Shown here in pieces: positions 47,929 to 58,059 of a stretch of 64,000 bases of DNA. Numbering within the stretch: position 1 is the first letter of the stretch; every line of letters begins with the position of its first letter. Position numbers and translations under genes: made by a program. Source of the DNA: Sclerotinia nivalis (Eukaryota; Ascomycota; Leotiomycetes; Helotiales; Sclerotiniaceae); the NCBI GenBank assembly GCA_029531795.1, contig JAPEIS010000014.1, positions 2,195,914-2,259,913 on the forward strand, in the 5' to 3' direction. The notes under the pieces were generated by a model. That model saw only the letters and a program-made list of their open reading frames with translations, was not told where the DNA came from and did not search any database.

Positions 47929-49668
47929 CGTCATAACTCGTACTGTGACTCTTTTGGTTGGTTCGGGGTAAATGACCACCCCTGTTGTTGAATTCCACGA
48001 GAATCATGAGGGGTGTTCCACTACGAGCACTCGATCCACTTATGCCTCACTTGCCAAAGAGGGCAAGACGATTTGAAAAGCAACAGCACAGTCCCACTGT
48101 TGATGAAAAGGTTGATACCGCTAGTAACGTTGTAAACTGGTCAGGATTTGAGATAGACACCTCATTTGTGCTCCATAATTCACTGTAAATCAATGCATTC
48201 ACCTCAAAATAATGTGTAGACTGAAGAGGTGGAATTGTGCTACACTTATAGCAGTGAGAGAAGTAGTCAAGTGAGCCAAACACTCAGTAAAGTAATGCTC
48301 GTGGCAAGCCCCAAACCAACCTGGGGTGTACTCATAGTGTAGGGCAATGGCGATTGCCCTGTATAATGATGTTAGAGCAACTAATAAAAGGGGCAGTGGA
48401 GCCTTATCGACATATAAATTAGTTGTACTAGCTTAAGAGAAGTGAAACCTTGAATCTGGCCTAAGACATCGTGCTTAGTCAGCACAATCTACGGTCCGAC
48501 ACCAACCATGGCTACAGAAAAGCATTCAGCATCGGCAATAACCAGCAAAAAAATACTCAGTCCATTTTATAATTAATGAGAAAACTTTAAATGCATCCGC
48601 AGTCCGTTAAAAAATGAGCAATAATAAAACGCGGGTTTGTAATCTTACCACACAACACCAAGCAGCCTTGATTAATCATCCGAACATTAATCTCGTCGCC
48701 GCATGCCTCCTCTACCACAACAACAGTATTCATGACGGCTTCAACAAAACACGCTCAGCATGTTTCGAAATACTGGTCACCTCACAGAGTTAATGAGAGA
48801 GTCATCTTGAGTGACGCGTCTGCACTTCCGCGGGTATTGTGCGAAAAGTCTGCAAGACATTGCGATACCGACCGTACCTTTCGTCGTGTACGAAATCACG
48901 ATGGTCGTTTACTGCCACGAGAGAATATACCGCGAAACCATATAACCTGGAGTACTTGGGATTTCAAGCAAGGATTAGCGGGGCTATCGTGTGGCCGATG
49001 AGGAGAGGAACAGGATTCCAAATGGTAGCCCAAAATACAAACATTTGCGATGTCGAAATTGAGTAGATGTCCACAAAATAAGCGGAAGTCTAGTATGTGG
49101 TCACACATCAGTTATTAGGGCTCTGTACTCCGTATGGTGGAAAGAGCAGAGACAAGTAACCCTATACTTTCTCATTGCCATGGTAGTGGACGACGCCTGG
49201 CACACGAAAATCCACCAAGAATGGCGCAGTGGGACAGGCTCACCGGGTGCCCCCAGTTTGGATCGTGACTTTGATTTGCAGGACTTTGTTTCAAAAATTT
49301 CAGATTCCAGTAACTGGAAAATAAAATCCAGTTCCAGAAGAAAATCCATCCAGGTAGCAAGGCTCTGGGGCAGGTTACTAGCCAATATGCTTATATAACG
49401 GGGAGTGGTGAAGATCATTCATCTATATTGATGTAAGGTGAGCCGTGTCGGAGTTTTTTCAGGGTATGATAAATGCATCTTGAACACAATCTCGAGTCAG
49501 AATCTCTCTAATATCAACGTTTCCCGATATATTTAGACCAAAAGTCTGGCTAGATTTTCCATGTACTCATTTGGTTAAACAATCCTGCCTGCATATTATC
49601 AGTTTTTAAAAACTCGTTTTCCGTGGTTACATCAGAAACACCAAGCAACTCAGCCATCAACGGGTATG
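47929..49668. other. Spacer between the two TIR element copies
   Basis: No gene is supported. Short frames on both strands have no motifs. It contains a perfect hairpin AGGGCAAT-GGCG-ATTGCCCT at 48341-48360. Composition is richer in G/C than in the elements, so it is probably ordinary intergenic DNA rather than transposon interior. Confidence 0.5.
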
Positions 49669-49670
49669 TA

Positions 49671-50092
49671 CAGAGATTGAAGGGGTAAGTATTGTAAGAC
49701 ATTTTTTACCCACATATTACTGTTTTTCCTATCTTTTAATACTACTTTAAACAATTCGAATAGATATTGAATTATTCTTCAAATTTCGAATCTTAAAGAT
49801 TTTGATCGAATTTTCATAATTTTAATAAAATTTCAACAATCTTATAATTTTGAAGTTTTTAAAGCTTATATAATCTTTTCTAATATATTCAAAATAATCT
49901 TAAAATAGATTTTGAAATAAAATATTAATGATTTTGTTAATAAATCTTGAAATTTATAATACTTTAATTATCTAGATTTCATTATACAAATTTTCAATCA
50001 ATATAATGATATTATTAATCAAAACCTTTGTTTGTAAAACAAACATAACCATTTTTTGATATGTCTCACAATATTTACCTCTTCAACCTCCG
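49671..50092. mobile_element. TIR element copy 2, uninterrupted, RIP-like mutations
   Basis: A 422-bp copy of the element at 47072-47926, same orientation, with neither insertion. The left end TA-CAGAGATTGAAGGGG and right end CTTCAACCTCCG-TA abut TA. Relative to copy 1 it shows a one-sided excess of CpA-to-TpA and TpG-to-TpA changes. Examples: CATGAT to CATAAT, TTACAAT to TTATAAT, TCACCAT to TCATTAT, AGCACAGCC to AACATAACC. This is the signature of repeat-induced point mutation. Confidence 0.85.
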
Positions 50093-50094
50093 TA

Positions 50095-50659
50095 TGTATC
50101 TGTGAAAAAGTGGAAGTCTGAGGTTGTTAAAAGGGGTGTCGAATATACAAGTTTTAATCAGCACTCCACTCAAGCCCTACGGAAGCTGTGACAATGCATC
50201 AGATCTTCAAACAATGCTGCTGCTGCGCACGCTAGTAAATCACATTTAAACTTTCGCATTTGCGTATTCGTGTTTTTAGCCCCACTATTACTGTTCCAGC
50301 CAAAACAATTACTTCGTACTCTAATCCCCAAACGAACTTTGCTATACGATGCGATTTGATTGGCTCAATCTTTCCATAAGCTTTGTGCTATTTTGATTTT
50401 TGGTATGGGGTGCCAGGTATCGACATCGTGCTTCAACGTTCGACGATCTTTTCACATAGTAAATATCATATGCGATAACTATCACGATGAATTCTATGTC
50501 TTTCTATATAACTGGGGGGTCTCTTCTCGAGAAAATGAATCTTTTCAACGCATCAAATCATCCTCTCCATCTTTCATCTAATATTTAAACTCCATTTCAA
50601 TTGACATCTTTCCACCTTTCTCCATATTCACATCCTGATAACACACAAAAGCCGCAATC
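50095..50659. other. Promoter region of the RTA1-like gene
   Basis: Intergenic; no gene is seen. It includes C/T-rich sequence at 50560-50640 just before the start codon, typical of a fungal 5' UTR. Confidence 0.55.
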
Positions 50660-51650
50660 ATGGTAGCCACAGCGACCCTTGCTTCATGTGCATACTACTG
50701 CTATGTACCGGCAATGATGACCAGTGTGATGCTTACATTAGCCTTCCTCGAAACCATAGCCTTACACATATATCAAATATCACGATCTAAAACCAAGTTC
50801 TTCATCCCCATTGTAGTAGGAGGTTTACGTTAGTCCGCCCTTTCTATATCCGAGACTAAATTGCCTGTACTAATATTTAACTATAGTCGAAGCAATCGGT
50901 TATGGATGCCGTCTCATCTCACATTTCGAAGCACCAAATTTCTCGGTTATCCCTTTCGCCATCCAATACACTTGTATCCTCGTCGCACCAACCATCATGG
51001 CAGCAGCAGTCTACATGTACTACGAACACATCGTCAAAGCCGTGGGCGGTGAATCACTTTCACCAATTCGCCTAAGCAGATTCCAAAAGATTTTCCTCTT
51101 TTTCGATTGTTTCTCCGCCTTGATCCTTATCGTCGGTTCTATTCTCCGTCTTATGACTACCATGCCTGTTAGTTGGATTAGGCTTGGTAATCGACTCGTC
51201 ATGTTGGGATTAGTTGAACAACTTGTTTTCCTGGTCATCTTCGTCTTCACGGTTGCGAAATTCCAATATAACATATCGCGCAATCCTTTCCAACGTCTTT
51301 CCACAAGCACGATTCCGAAATCCTCTCGTGCGGATATCCCGTATAAGAAACATCTCGTTGCTTTATATATCGCTTCTGCTCTGATCGCCATCCGATCTGT
51401 GATCCGTCTGATCGAGAATTTGACGGGTACGACTGGATTTATTCAAAGCAAAGAGATGATCTTTATTACTTTCGATGGAACGTTTATGCTTAATATGATG
51501 TTTCTCTTTCACTCTATTCATCCTAGTGAGATTTCCGCGTGGGAAACATTTTATGCGAGTAATGGGGCTAATACTTCGCGTCCATATTTTGCGGGGATGA
51601 AGGTTTGGCAGAGGAAGAGATTGAGTCCCGAGGATACGATAGAACTTTAG
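50660..51650 (+). CDS. RTA1-like seven-transmembrane protein
   Basis: Exons 50660-50828 and 50887-51650, joined as VVGGLL-EAIGYGCR; 310 residues. There are about seven hydrophobic segments. The family signature EAIGYGCRLIS follows the first two helices, then the APTIMAAAVYMYYEHIV region and FLFFDCFSALILIVGS. FDGTFMLNMMFLFHSIHPSE forms the last helix and cytosolic edge. RTA1-family proteins are fungal membrane proteins linked to lipid-translocating or lipid-stress responses (yeast Rsb1, Rta1). The exact ligand is unknown. The frame is intact; the branch-point-like TACTAATATTTAAC precedes the acceptor. Confidence 0.9.
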
Positions 51651-51950
51651 AGAAAGGGACATGGGCGAGGGTAAATTGGGAAGATGGGGCCGAGTTTATG
51701 GTGTTTTTGGTATAGTTTGATTAGATATCCTGGAGTTTGGGTCATTGCAATTATGGGGATTCGAAGGGGTGGATTAGGAAGGGAGGCTGCATCATCATTC
51801 ATTTCACTCGTTAGAATAAATAGGTATAGGTATAGAGTAGAACGAATGGAGCGTATCAAACAATTCTCATTTTTTATTTCCCATCCTTTTCAACCCCACT
51901 CTTCTTTCCAATCCCACAAAAAAACTATACCATAACGCCTTCCAAGCCCC

Positions 51951-53001
51951 CTAACTCAATCTTCCCTCAAGAAACTCCTCCAAAAACCTATTCACCTGAT
52001 CCCTCGCCTCAAACTGCACTCAATGCCCCGTAGTCTCCACCTCCCTCGTAACCAAATCTTTCGCAAACAGCTGCATCCGCATCGAAACACTCTCCATCCT
52101 CACAACACTTTTATGATTCTGCTCAATAAAAAGTGCACGGCATGGAATCTGGGGATCGAGTTTATCGTCGATTTCTTCTTGGATACCAAGATGTTGTCCA
52201 TAGCGACAACGGTACCAATTTGTGGGGCCGCGGAAACTGGAGTTGGAGAAAATGAGAGAGCGGGTGGAAACATAGGTTGGGGTTTGCCATGTTGGTGGGG
52301 GAGCGATGTGATTAGGGCGTCTAGGGGGTAAAATCTCTTGGCTGTGTTTTCTTCAGAACCATACATTAGGGAGAAAGAGCTTTCTTGCTTGGGATGTTCT
52401 GTTTTTGTGATTTTGTAAAGTGAATTTGATAGGTTCGAAATCAGAAGAAAGGTTGTACATACATGTTCATTCATCAATTTCCATGAATCCTAGTCAGGCA
52501 GGTAACGGAGAAGGAGCTGGGCTTTGAGAGGTTTGGATATATGCGATTCTTCTTTGAGGAGGTCCAAGTCAAACGGTATTCCGGCTGGTGCATATGGAAC
52601 TGCTAGGAAGGTAGCCGAGAGGAATCTAGACGGATAATAATTGATGACTTGAGATAGAAAAAGACTTCCGAAATCATGGCCCATAGCATCGACTTTTCCG
52701 ATTTTTTCATGGGTAAGCAAGTCGTTGATATCAGCGGCCATAGTCTTGAAGATGTATGCCTCTAAAGCGTCAGGTTTATCGGTACCACCATGGCCTAAAA
52801 GATCCGGGCAATAATCCCGTACCCTTTAGAAGCAAAATAAGAAATCTGATACAACCAGTCACAGCATGTGGATGGAAACCCATGGAAGAAGAGAATGGTG
52901 GATTTGGAGGGTTCAGACTTGGGGATGCTGACGTATACGTAGGTTGTGCCGGAGGGGAGGGTGACGGTTTTGGAGTTGGAGGGGAACCCTACAGCTGCCA
53001 T
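51951..53001 (-). pseudogene. Decayed alpha/beta-hydrolase gene (epoxide-hydrolase-like)
   Basis: Starts MAAVGFPSNSKTVTLPSGTT at 53001 and shows the hydrolase features STILFFHGFPSTCCDW (oxyanion HGFP) and AMGHDFGSLFLSQ (nucleophile Asp in GHDFGS). Damage: a one-base loss near 52807 shifts the frame between GYGIIA and DLLGHGGTDKP. TAG at 52490-52492 follows RYLPD. After an intron (donor GTATGT near 52467, acceptor before ESSFSLMYGSEENTAK) the frame shifts again near 52240-52300. TGA at 52020-52022 replaces the Trp expected in GHWVQFEARDQVN. Pieces are in correct family order to the final TAG (51951-51953). With at least four lesions it cannot make an active enzyme. The catalytic His (GH) is still readable. 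Confidence 0.8.
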
Positions 53002-54456
53002 TGCGAAGTTTGGAATTTTGGAAGTAAATGGAAATGTGTTTCACTTGGGAGAAGGAAATGTGAATGAGAAGAAAGTAGTATATGTATGAAATATAAGCAT
53101 AGGCTGTGCCACAGACTGTAACTGTTGGGAGCTCTCGTGAGAAAAATAAACGACGTCATGAAAGCTTGCAATTAATCGAAAATATCGACAATGAAATTGG
53201 GAATAATGCATGAGGTACTCTCGCCCTTACGACGTGCCGATTTTGCTAGTTGGTCGCTGGATGAGTTTTCATAAACCCATAATTTCGCAGAGCCCGCAAA
53301 TTGTACACTTGAAACTTTATGATTCTCTTGCACAAGTCAGAATCGATTTTCCCTCAACATTCAGGTCTCGGGTCTTTATTAGATATCATGCTATGGGTTA
53401 TCAGAGACTATCTCATCACTAGATGATCCGCCTTCTGGTGAATTCGCGAAATGATGCTGGACCAGAAACCGCTGATGATGTTTTCGAGTCTCGATTCCGA
53501 TGATATATTTTAGTATTGTACCAGCGATATTTGTACAAAGGAGAACATATATTCCAGAAGATCCCACCACCACATGATGAAGGTCAGTAATCCTTATCAT
53601 CGATGGTTACAACGCGGAGAATTAATTATCACCTGATGACCGTTCATATGTGAGAGAAATCGGAAGCCAAGAAATGGTAGATTTCCTTACGTCGTCGGCA
53701 CCAACACGAAGTCTACTGGCAAATTTGTTTAGGAAGCAACTCCAACAAAAATTACACACAAGACAACAGTTGATTCAAGGTATCACGCTCGCTCTGCTGA
53801 CGTAGCAACCCGACTTGCCCGACGTGGACAAAATGGTTTACACTTGTCCGTTTTCTGGTCTAGAACATCTCATATTCCGCTTTCATAAGTCAATCATTCA
53901 GTTTAGATACTGTGCCACAGGCAACTTTATCAGGGCAACATTTCGGTGGCATCTAATGAGTGAAAAACATCATTTCACCTCTGACACATACCTCTCTTAC
54001 AACTGCTCATAGGGATCAAATATCCAGCCAACCTCTGGCTATCAGCGTCCAATCGGATCACCACCGACAATTAAGAAGCTTTGATATTCCATCAAGAAAT
54101 ATCGAGAATCGATTAACGCTGATGGGCCAATAACATCACCGAAGATAGTGAGTTCAGAGGGTTGTCCAAAAAGCAACCAAATGGCATCACGTTCATCGCC
54201 GACTGTTCCTTTTCTCGTTCGCTGTATGCTCATCATCGGAAATAGTAATAATTATGGATTCCAGTACCCAAAAAAAGCCACCAAAGCTGGTGGTGAAAGA
54301 ATATACACATTTTTGATATTTCCGTTCGCGGAGAACCCCTCATTCCAATTATCACTTCACTTATCATAACATCAACATTTGACCTTTCAAGCTCCAATTA
54401 ATTTATAGCTACTGAAAATTTACTTCAAATCAATAATTCTCTTCGTATCTTTAAAC
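53002..54456. other. Intergenic region
   Basis: No gene is supported. Open frames on both strands are short and without motifs. The right end is the presumed promoter of the epimerase/reductase gene. Confidence 0.5.
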
Positions 54457-55533
54457 ATGAGCACAAACAACTGGTACAATCCAACCTCCGGAATGGACAA
54501 GACAATTCTAGTTACTGGTGGTAACGGTTTCGTGGCAGCCCAGATTCTGGATGCCTTTTTGTCTCGAGGCTACAATGTTCGAACCACTGTTCGGAGTCCG
54601 GATAAAGGGGAAGCTCTAGAGAAAATTTTCAGCAAATATGCCAATCAGCTTTCGTACGAAGTTGTCAAAGATATCGTCGAAGAAGGAGCCTTCTATCAGG
54701 TAGTGAAAGGTGTCGATGGCGTAAGTAATCATACCAGCAACTACAAGCTACTCACTCACATGCACCAGGTGGTTCATTCGGCCTCTCCATTTGTCTTTGA
54801 CGTTAAGGATTATGAGCATGACCTTCTCATTCCAGCTATAAAAGGTACAACCAATATCTTGAAAGCCGTTCAAAAGAATGCTCCTCAAGTAGAGTGTATA
54901 ATAATTACATCATCCTTCGCCGCAATCATAGATATGGACAAGGGAATTCGCCCTGGTTACACATACAGGGAGAAGGACTGGAACCCCATCACCTATGATG
55001 TTGCAGCAAATCCCAAAACTTCTGTCGAAGTCTCCTACTGTGCATCAAAAGCGTTTGCCGAAAAGGCGGCATGGGATTTTGTTAAAGAAAACAAGCCCAA
55101 CTTCAATCTTTCGATCATCTGTCCTCCTATGGTATACGGGCCCAATGCGCAAAACGTCACATCCCTCGACCACCTCAACACATCCTCAGTAGATATCTAT
55201 CGCCTTATAAATGGGTCCGAAAAGACAGTCCCAAGCACCAATTTCTTCGGCTTCGTCGATGTCCGCGATGTGGGAGAGATTCACGCCCGTGCCTATGAGT
55301 CTGCCGAAGCTGCTGGCCAACGTTTTCTCACTGCCGGTGGCACTTACACATATGCTCAAGTGTGCGAAGTTATCAGGAAGCATTTCCCACAATTGAAGGA
55401 TAAAACTCCTGATCCATCGACTGCGCAAATCGAAAATGCATATAAAGTCAGCAACGAGAAAGCTACGAAGGAGCTTGGAATGATTTTAGAAACTTGGAAA
55501 CGACGATTCACGACCAAGTTGTGGAATTTTTGA
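54457..55533 (+). CDS. NAD(P)-dependent epimerase/dehydratase family reductase, C-terminus frameshifted
   Basis: An extended-SDR protein of the dihydroflavonol-reductase/Gre2-like group. ILVTGGNGFVAAQILDAFL is the nucleotide-binding fold; VVHSASPF and YCASKAFAEKAAW (catalytic Tyr/Lys) follow; FGFVDVRDVGEIHARAYE is also conserved. A 48-bp GT-AG intron at 54721-54768 is a multiple of three, so the unspliced frame also stays open; removing it restores VDG-VVHSAS. The last about 17 residues (after KELGMIL) do not fit. In the next frame the sequence reads NLETTIHDQVVEFLNLEQ, the usual C-terminal helix. One base therefore seems lost near 55480-55490. The start could also be Met13 (54493). Substrate unknown; activity of the frameshifted product uncertain. 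Confidence 0.8.
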   Translation: MSTNNWYNPTSGMDKTILVTGGNGFVAAQILDAFLSRGYNVRTTVRSPDKGEALEKIFSKYANQLSYEVVKDIVEEGAFYQVVKGVDGVSNHTSNYKLLTHMHQVVHSASPFVFDVKDYEHDLLIPAIKGTTNILKAVQKNAPQVECIIITSSFAAIIDMDKGIRPGYTYREKDWNPITYDVAANPKTSVEVSYCASKAFAEKAAWDFVKENKPNFNLSIICPPMVYGPNAQNVTSLDHLNTSSVDIYRLINGSEKTVPSTNFFGFVDVRDVGEIHARAYESAEAAGQRFLTAGGTYTYAQVCEVIRKHFPQLKDKTPDPSTAQIENAYKVSNEKATKELGMILETWKRRFTTKLWNF

Positions 55534-57003
55534 ACTTGGAACAGAATTTGAGTAAGGCTTGAGTTGGGAATGATACATCTTCCAGGCGGGGAACTTCTGT
55601 GATGTTTTGAGATAAGTTGGATGGCTCCTTGAATGCCACTTTCTGTGATGTAGGTCCCAATTGCATATGATGAATTAAGTATGCTTGATTTCAGACGAGC
55701 CGTCAACTAATTTACACCTCTGGATTGAATATTTCTTCTTGACTAGAGAGTGCAAAAGTAATGGCAGTTGGTAATCCTTGGCAGTGTCGCTAAAATCCAC
55801 AACACGTTATCCTGCACTGATTGGATAAGGGGAGAAACGAACCGCTATTACAAAGAGGTGGAGACTATACGTACTTTATACTGCACCAAATCCTCTAAAG
55901 CCATGGCCTGGATTTGTGAGGCCATGACATCATTATTCAGCAGGAGCACAGCTACCAGTCGGCTATCTGTACGACCTCACCCCTGAAACGGGTGCTACCT
56001 ATCCCCTCGAGTAGGGCTCCACATCTTCGACAAATAAATGGTCAACTTTATCCTCCAAGCTCATAGCGGGAAGTTTAACCTCGCCTCTCCTTCGCCAACA
56101 TCTGATCAACCTGTGAAGGTGTCTGTGGCTTTTCTTTCTCTCTGACATACATAAAAATAAAATGGGGCCAGTTCATGCAGCAGTCTTCTACTTCGGATGC
56201 ACCGATGTTTGAACTAGAGCTACATGCGAAATGCGATCATCTAAATTAGGATATGTCCAAAATCCGGGCTGATCAATCAAGAACACACACATGAATCCAA
56301 AATCTGGACCCATGTGACTTTTGTCCGAATTCAGACTGGTGTTTGGGGAAAGAGGGACTATTTCCAGGGTACGATTGGATACATACACCGAATATGCATG
56401 CACATTGGTGGCCCGGTACGTACCCCGAAATGTGCCGCAGTGCTTCAGTTTATCGGTAGCTCAAGGAATGAGTACCATTGCATGTAGCGGAATATCTTCC
56501 TAAATATATGATCTCTTCGTCATTCATTCCTCATGTGTGTGAACATCGAGAAAGACTATGTTTGGACAAAGTTCTAGAATACCAGAGTGACTTTGAGGGT
56601 CCCTCATTCTCTCAGGATTGAATCCTGCCTGTGAACGGATCTGGCTACCCCAAAACTCGATGACAGATTTCCAGAAAATACATCGAGTGCAGATATGACA
56701 GGTGCGGTACCGAGATTTCATGCCGCAAAAAGGCAAAGAGGGACCAGCGCTAGGGCTAGAGGGCGGCAAATCTAAAACTCACGACGCCTTGAACCTCTGG
56801 CAGCACAAATCCTCTAACAGTATCACAACGTGCCAATTGACTTGTGCTAGACCATGTTCAATATGACAACCCGAAGTAAAACAGCGAAAATCGAGGGGCG
56901 GCACTAGACCAGAAGGTGCTATGACGTGAACTTCTATTGCTGATGATATGACTTGGCAAAATCATTCATGTCGGTTAATATTTCTGGTTTTAGAAGAATC
57001 CAC
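55534..57003. other. Intergenic region
   Basis: No gene or RNA is recognised. Short frames lack motifs. It ends at the fold-back element. Confidence 0.5.
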
Positions 57004-57186
57004 CAGCTAACTGAACGAACGCACCGGTCAACTAAACGGTTTAATCTAATTAGGTCACCGCCTTAACCTATTCAGGGCTCAACACCTAGTCTATATCAAT
57101 TTGAAAGTAGCGAAATAATAGAATTTTGCTAATGTATCGCCTAATTAAGCTTAGGCGTTTAGTTAGCCAGTGCGTTCAGTTAGCTG
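57004..57186. mobile_element. Fold-back MITE-like element, 183 bp
   Basis: The left arm CAGCTAACTGAACG then CGCACCGGTCAACTAAACG is the inverted partner of the right arm, whose reverse complement reads CAGCTAACTGAACG then CGCACTGGCTAACTAAACG. Pairing continues through TAATTAGG. The arms are about 50 bp and differ by an AA insertion and a few transitions. The centre is short and non-coding. No clear target duplication flanks it, so the exact ends are uncertain and the superfamily unknown. Confidence 0.75.
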
Positions 57187-58059
57187 CGGTAGTAAATTTT
57201 CTCTGTTTCGACCATCTCATTTGCAATTGACGTATCAACGCTGAATCTTTTGGTTTTTCCAGTCTGTACAACCACCAGGGCGAAAGTTCTCCATAATCAA
57301 AATCCTACGTCGATGGCATTACCAGATACCCGGGGGGTTTTTTTTATCGAAACGAAAAGATTTTGATTTTTGAACGTCATGCTCTGTCGACTCATACACA
57401 GACAGCTCTTTGCTGTCATGATTTCTGCCGTCTTAGCTTGATTGATGAGATTGTAGCCGCATTCGCTGTCATTCACCCCAAGTCACCAAACGAAAATCTT
57501 TCAATCAGACGACATGTAGCTTTAACAACATCGAATCAAGGTTTTTTTCCGTCACAGTTTAACGTCTCAAAGCGAGTGAATCAAGTGTTGGAATGTCGCT
57601 TTCGCCGCATAATTCTAGAACGTTATCGCGTTTCGGCCTGTCAGGACGGGCCACGAGCAGCCACGAGCAGCCACAGCCACAAGCCAGCGGAGCATAACCC
57701 CACAAAACACTTTGACCGCAGAATTTCAGCTTATTGTTACCATGATTGATGTAACATCTTACGAAGAATTAGGCAGGAAGAACTCCTTGAAAGGGGGCGA
57801 ATTGTTTCGAAACTCCACTGCTAGCCCCGGTAATTTTGCCCTACGAACTCCATGGAACACAGCATAAAGGTACATAATCATCACTATAAATAACCTGTGG
57901 CAATGGATCACGAGTGACAGGAAAAAGATTGCTGGACTTCCGACTTTCGATATACCTATCATTCTTCACTTTGTTTAGGGCCGGCTTTACGAGTGTGTAT
58001 TCCTATCACCCATTACAAAATAGACAAGCCTACCTATCGCCAGGCTAACTATTATCAAT
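57187..58059. other. Intergenic region upstream of the transcription-factor gene
   Basis: No gene is supported. It contains a T8 run near 57336 and GCCACGAGCA repeated twice at about 57650-57670. Confidence 0.5.

Noticed and set aside
48732..49001. Possible small gene between the TIR elements
   Set aside because: The frame has no motif and overlapping frames on both strands are equally long, as expected by chance.
54042..54236. Minus-strand frame upstream of the epimerase as an exon
   Set aside because: No start context, partner exon or known domain; it sits in the presumed promoter.
55480..55495. TTTTAG at the epimerase 3' end as an intron acceptor explaining the frame change
   Set aside because: The only nearby donor would remove the conserved VSNEKATKELG segment, so a one-base loss is a better explanation.
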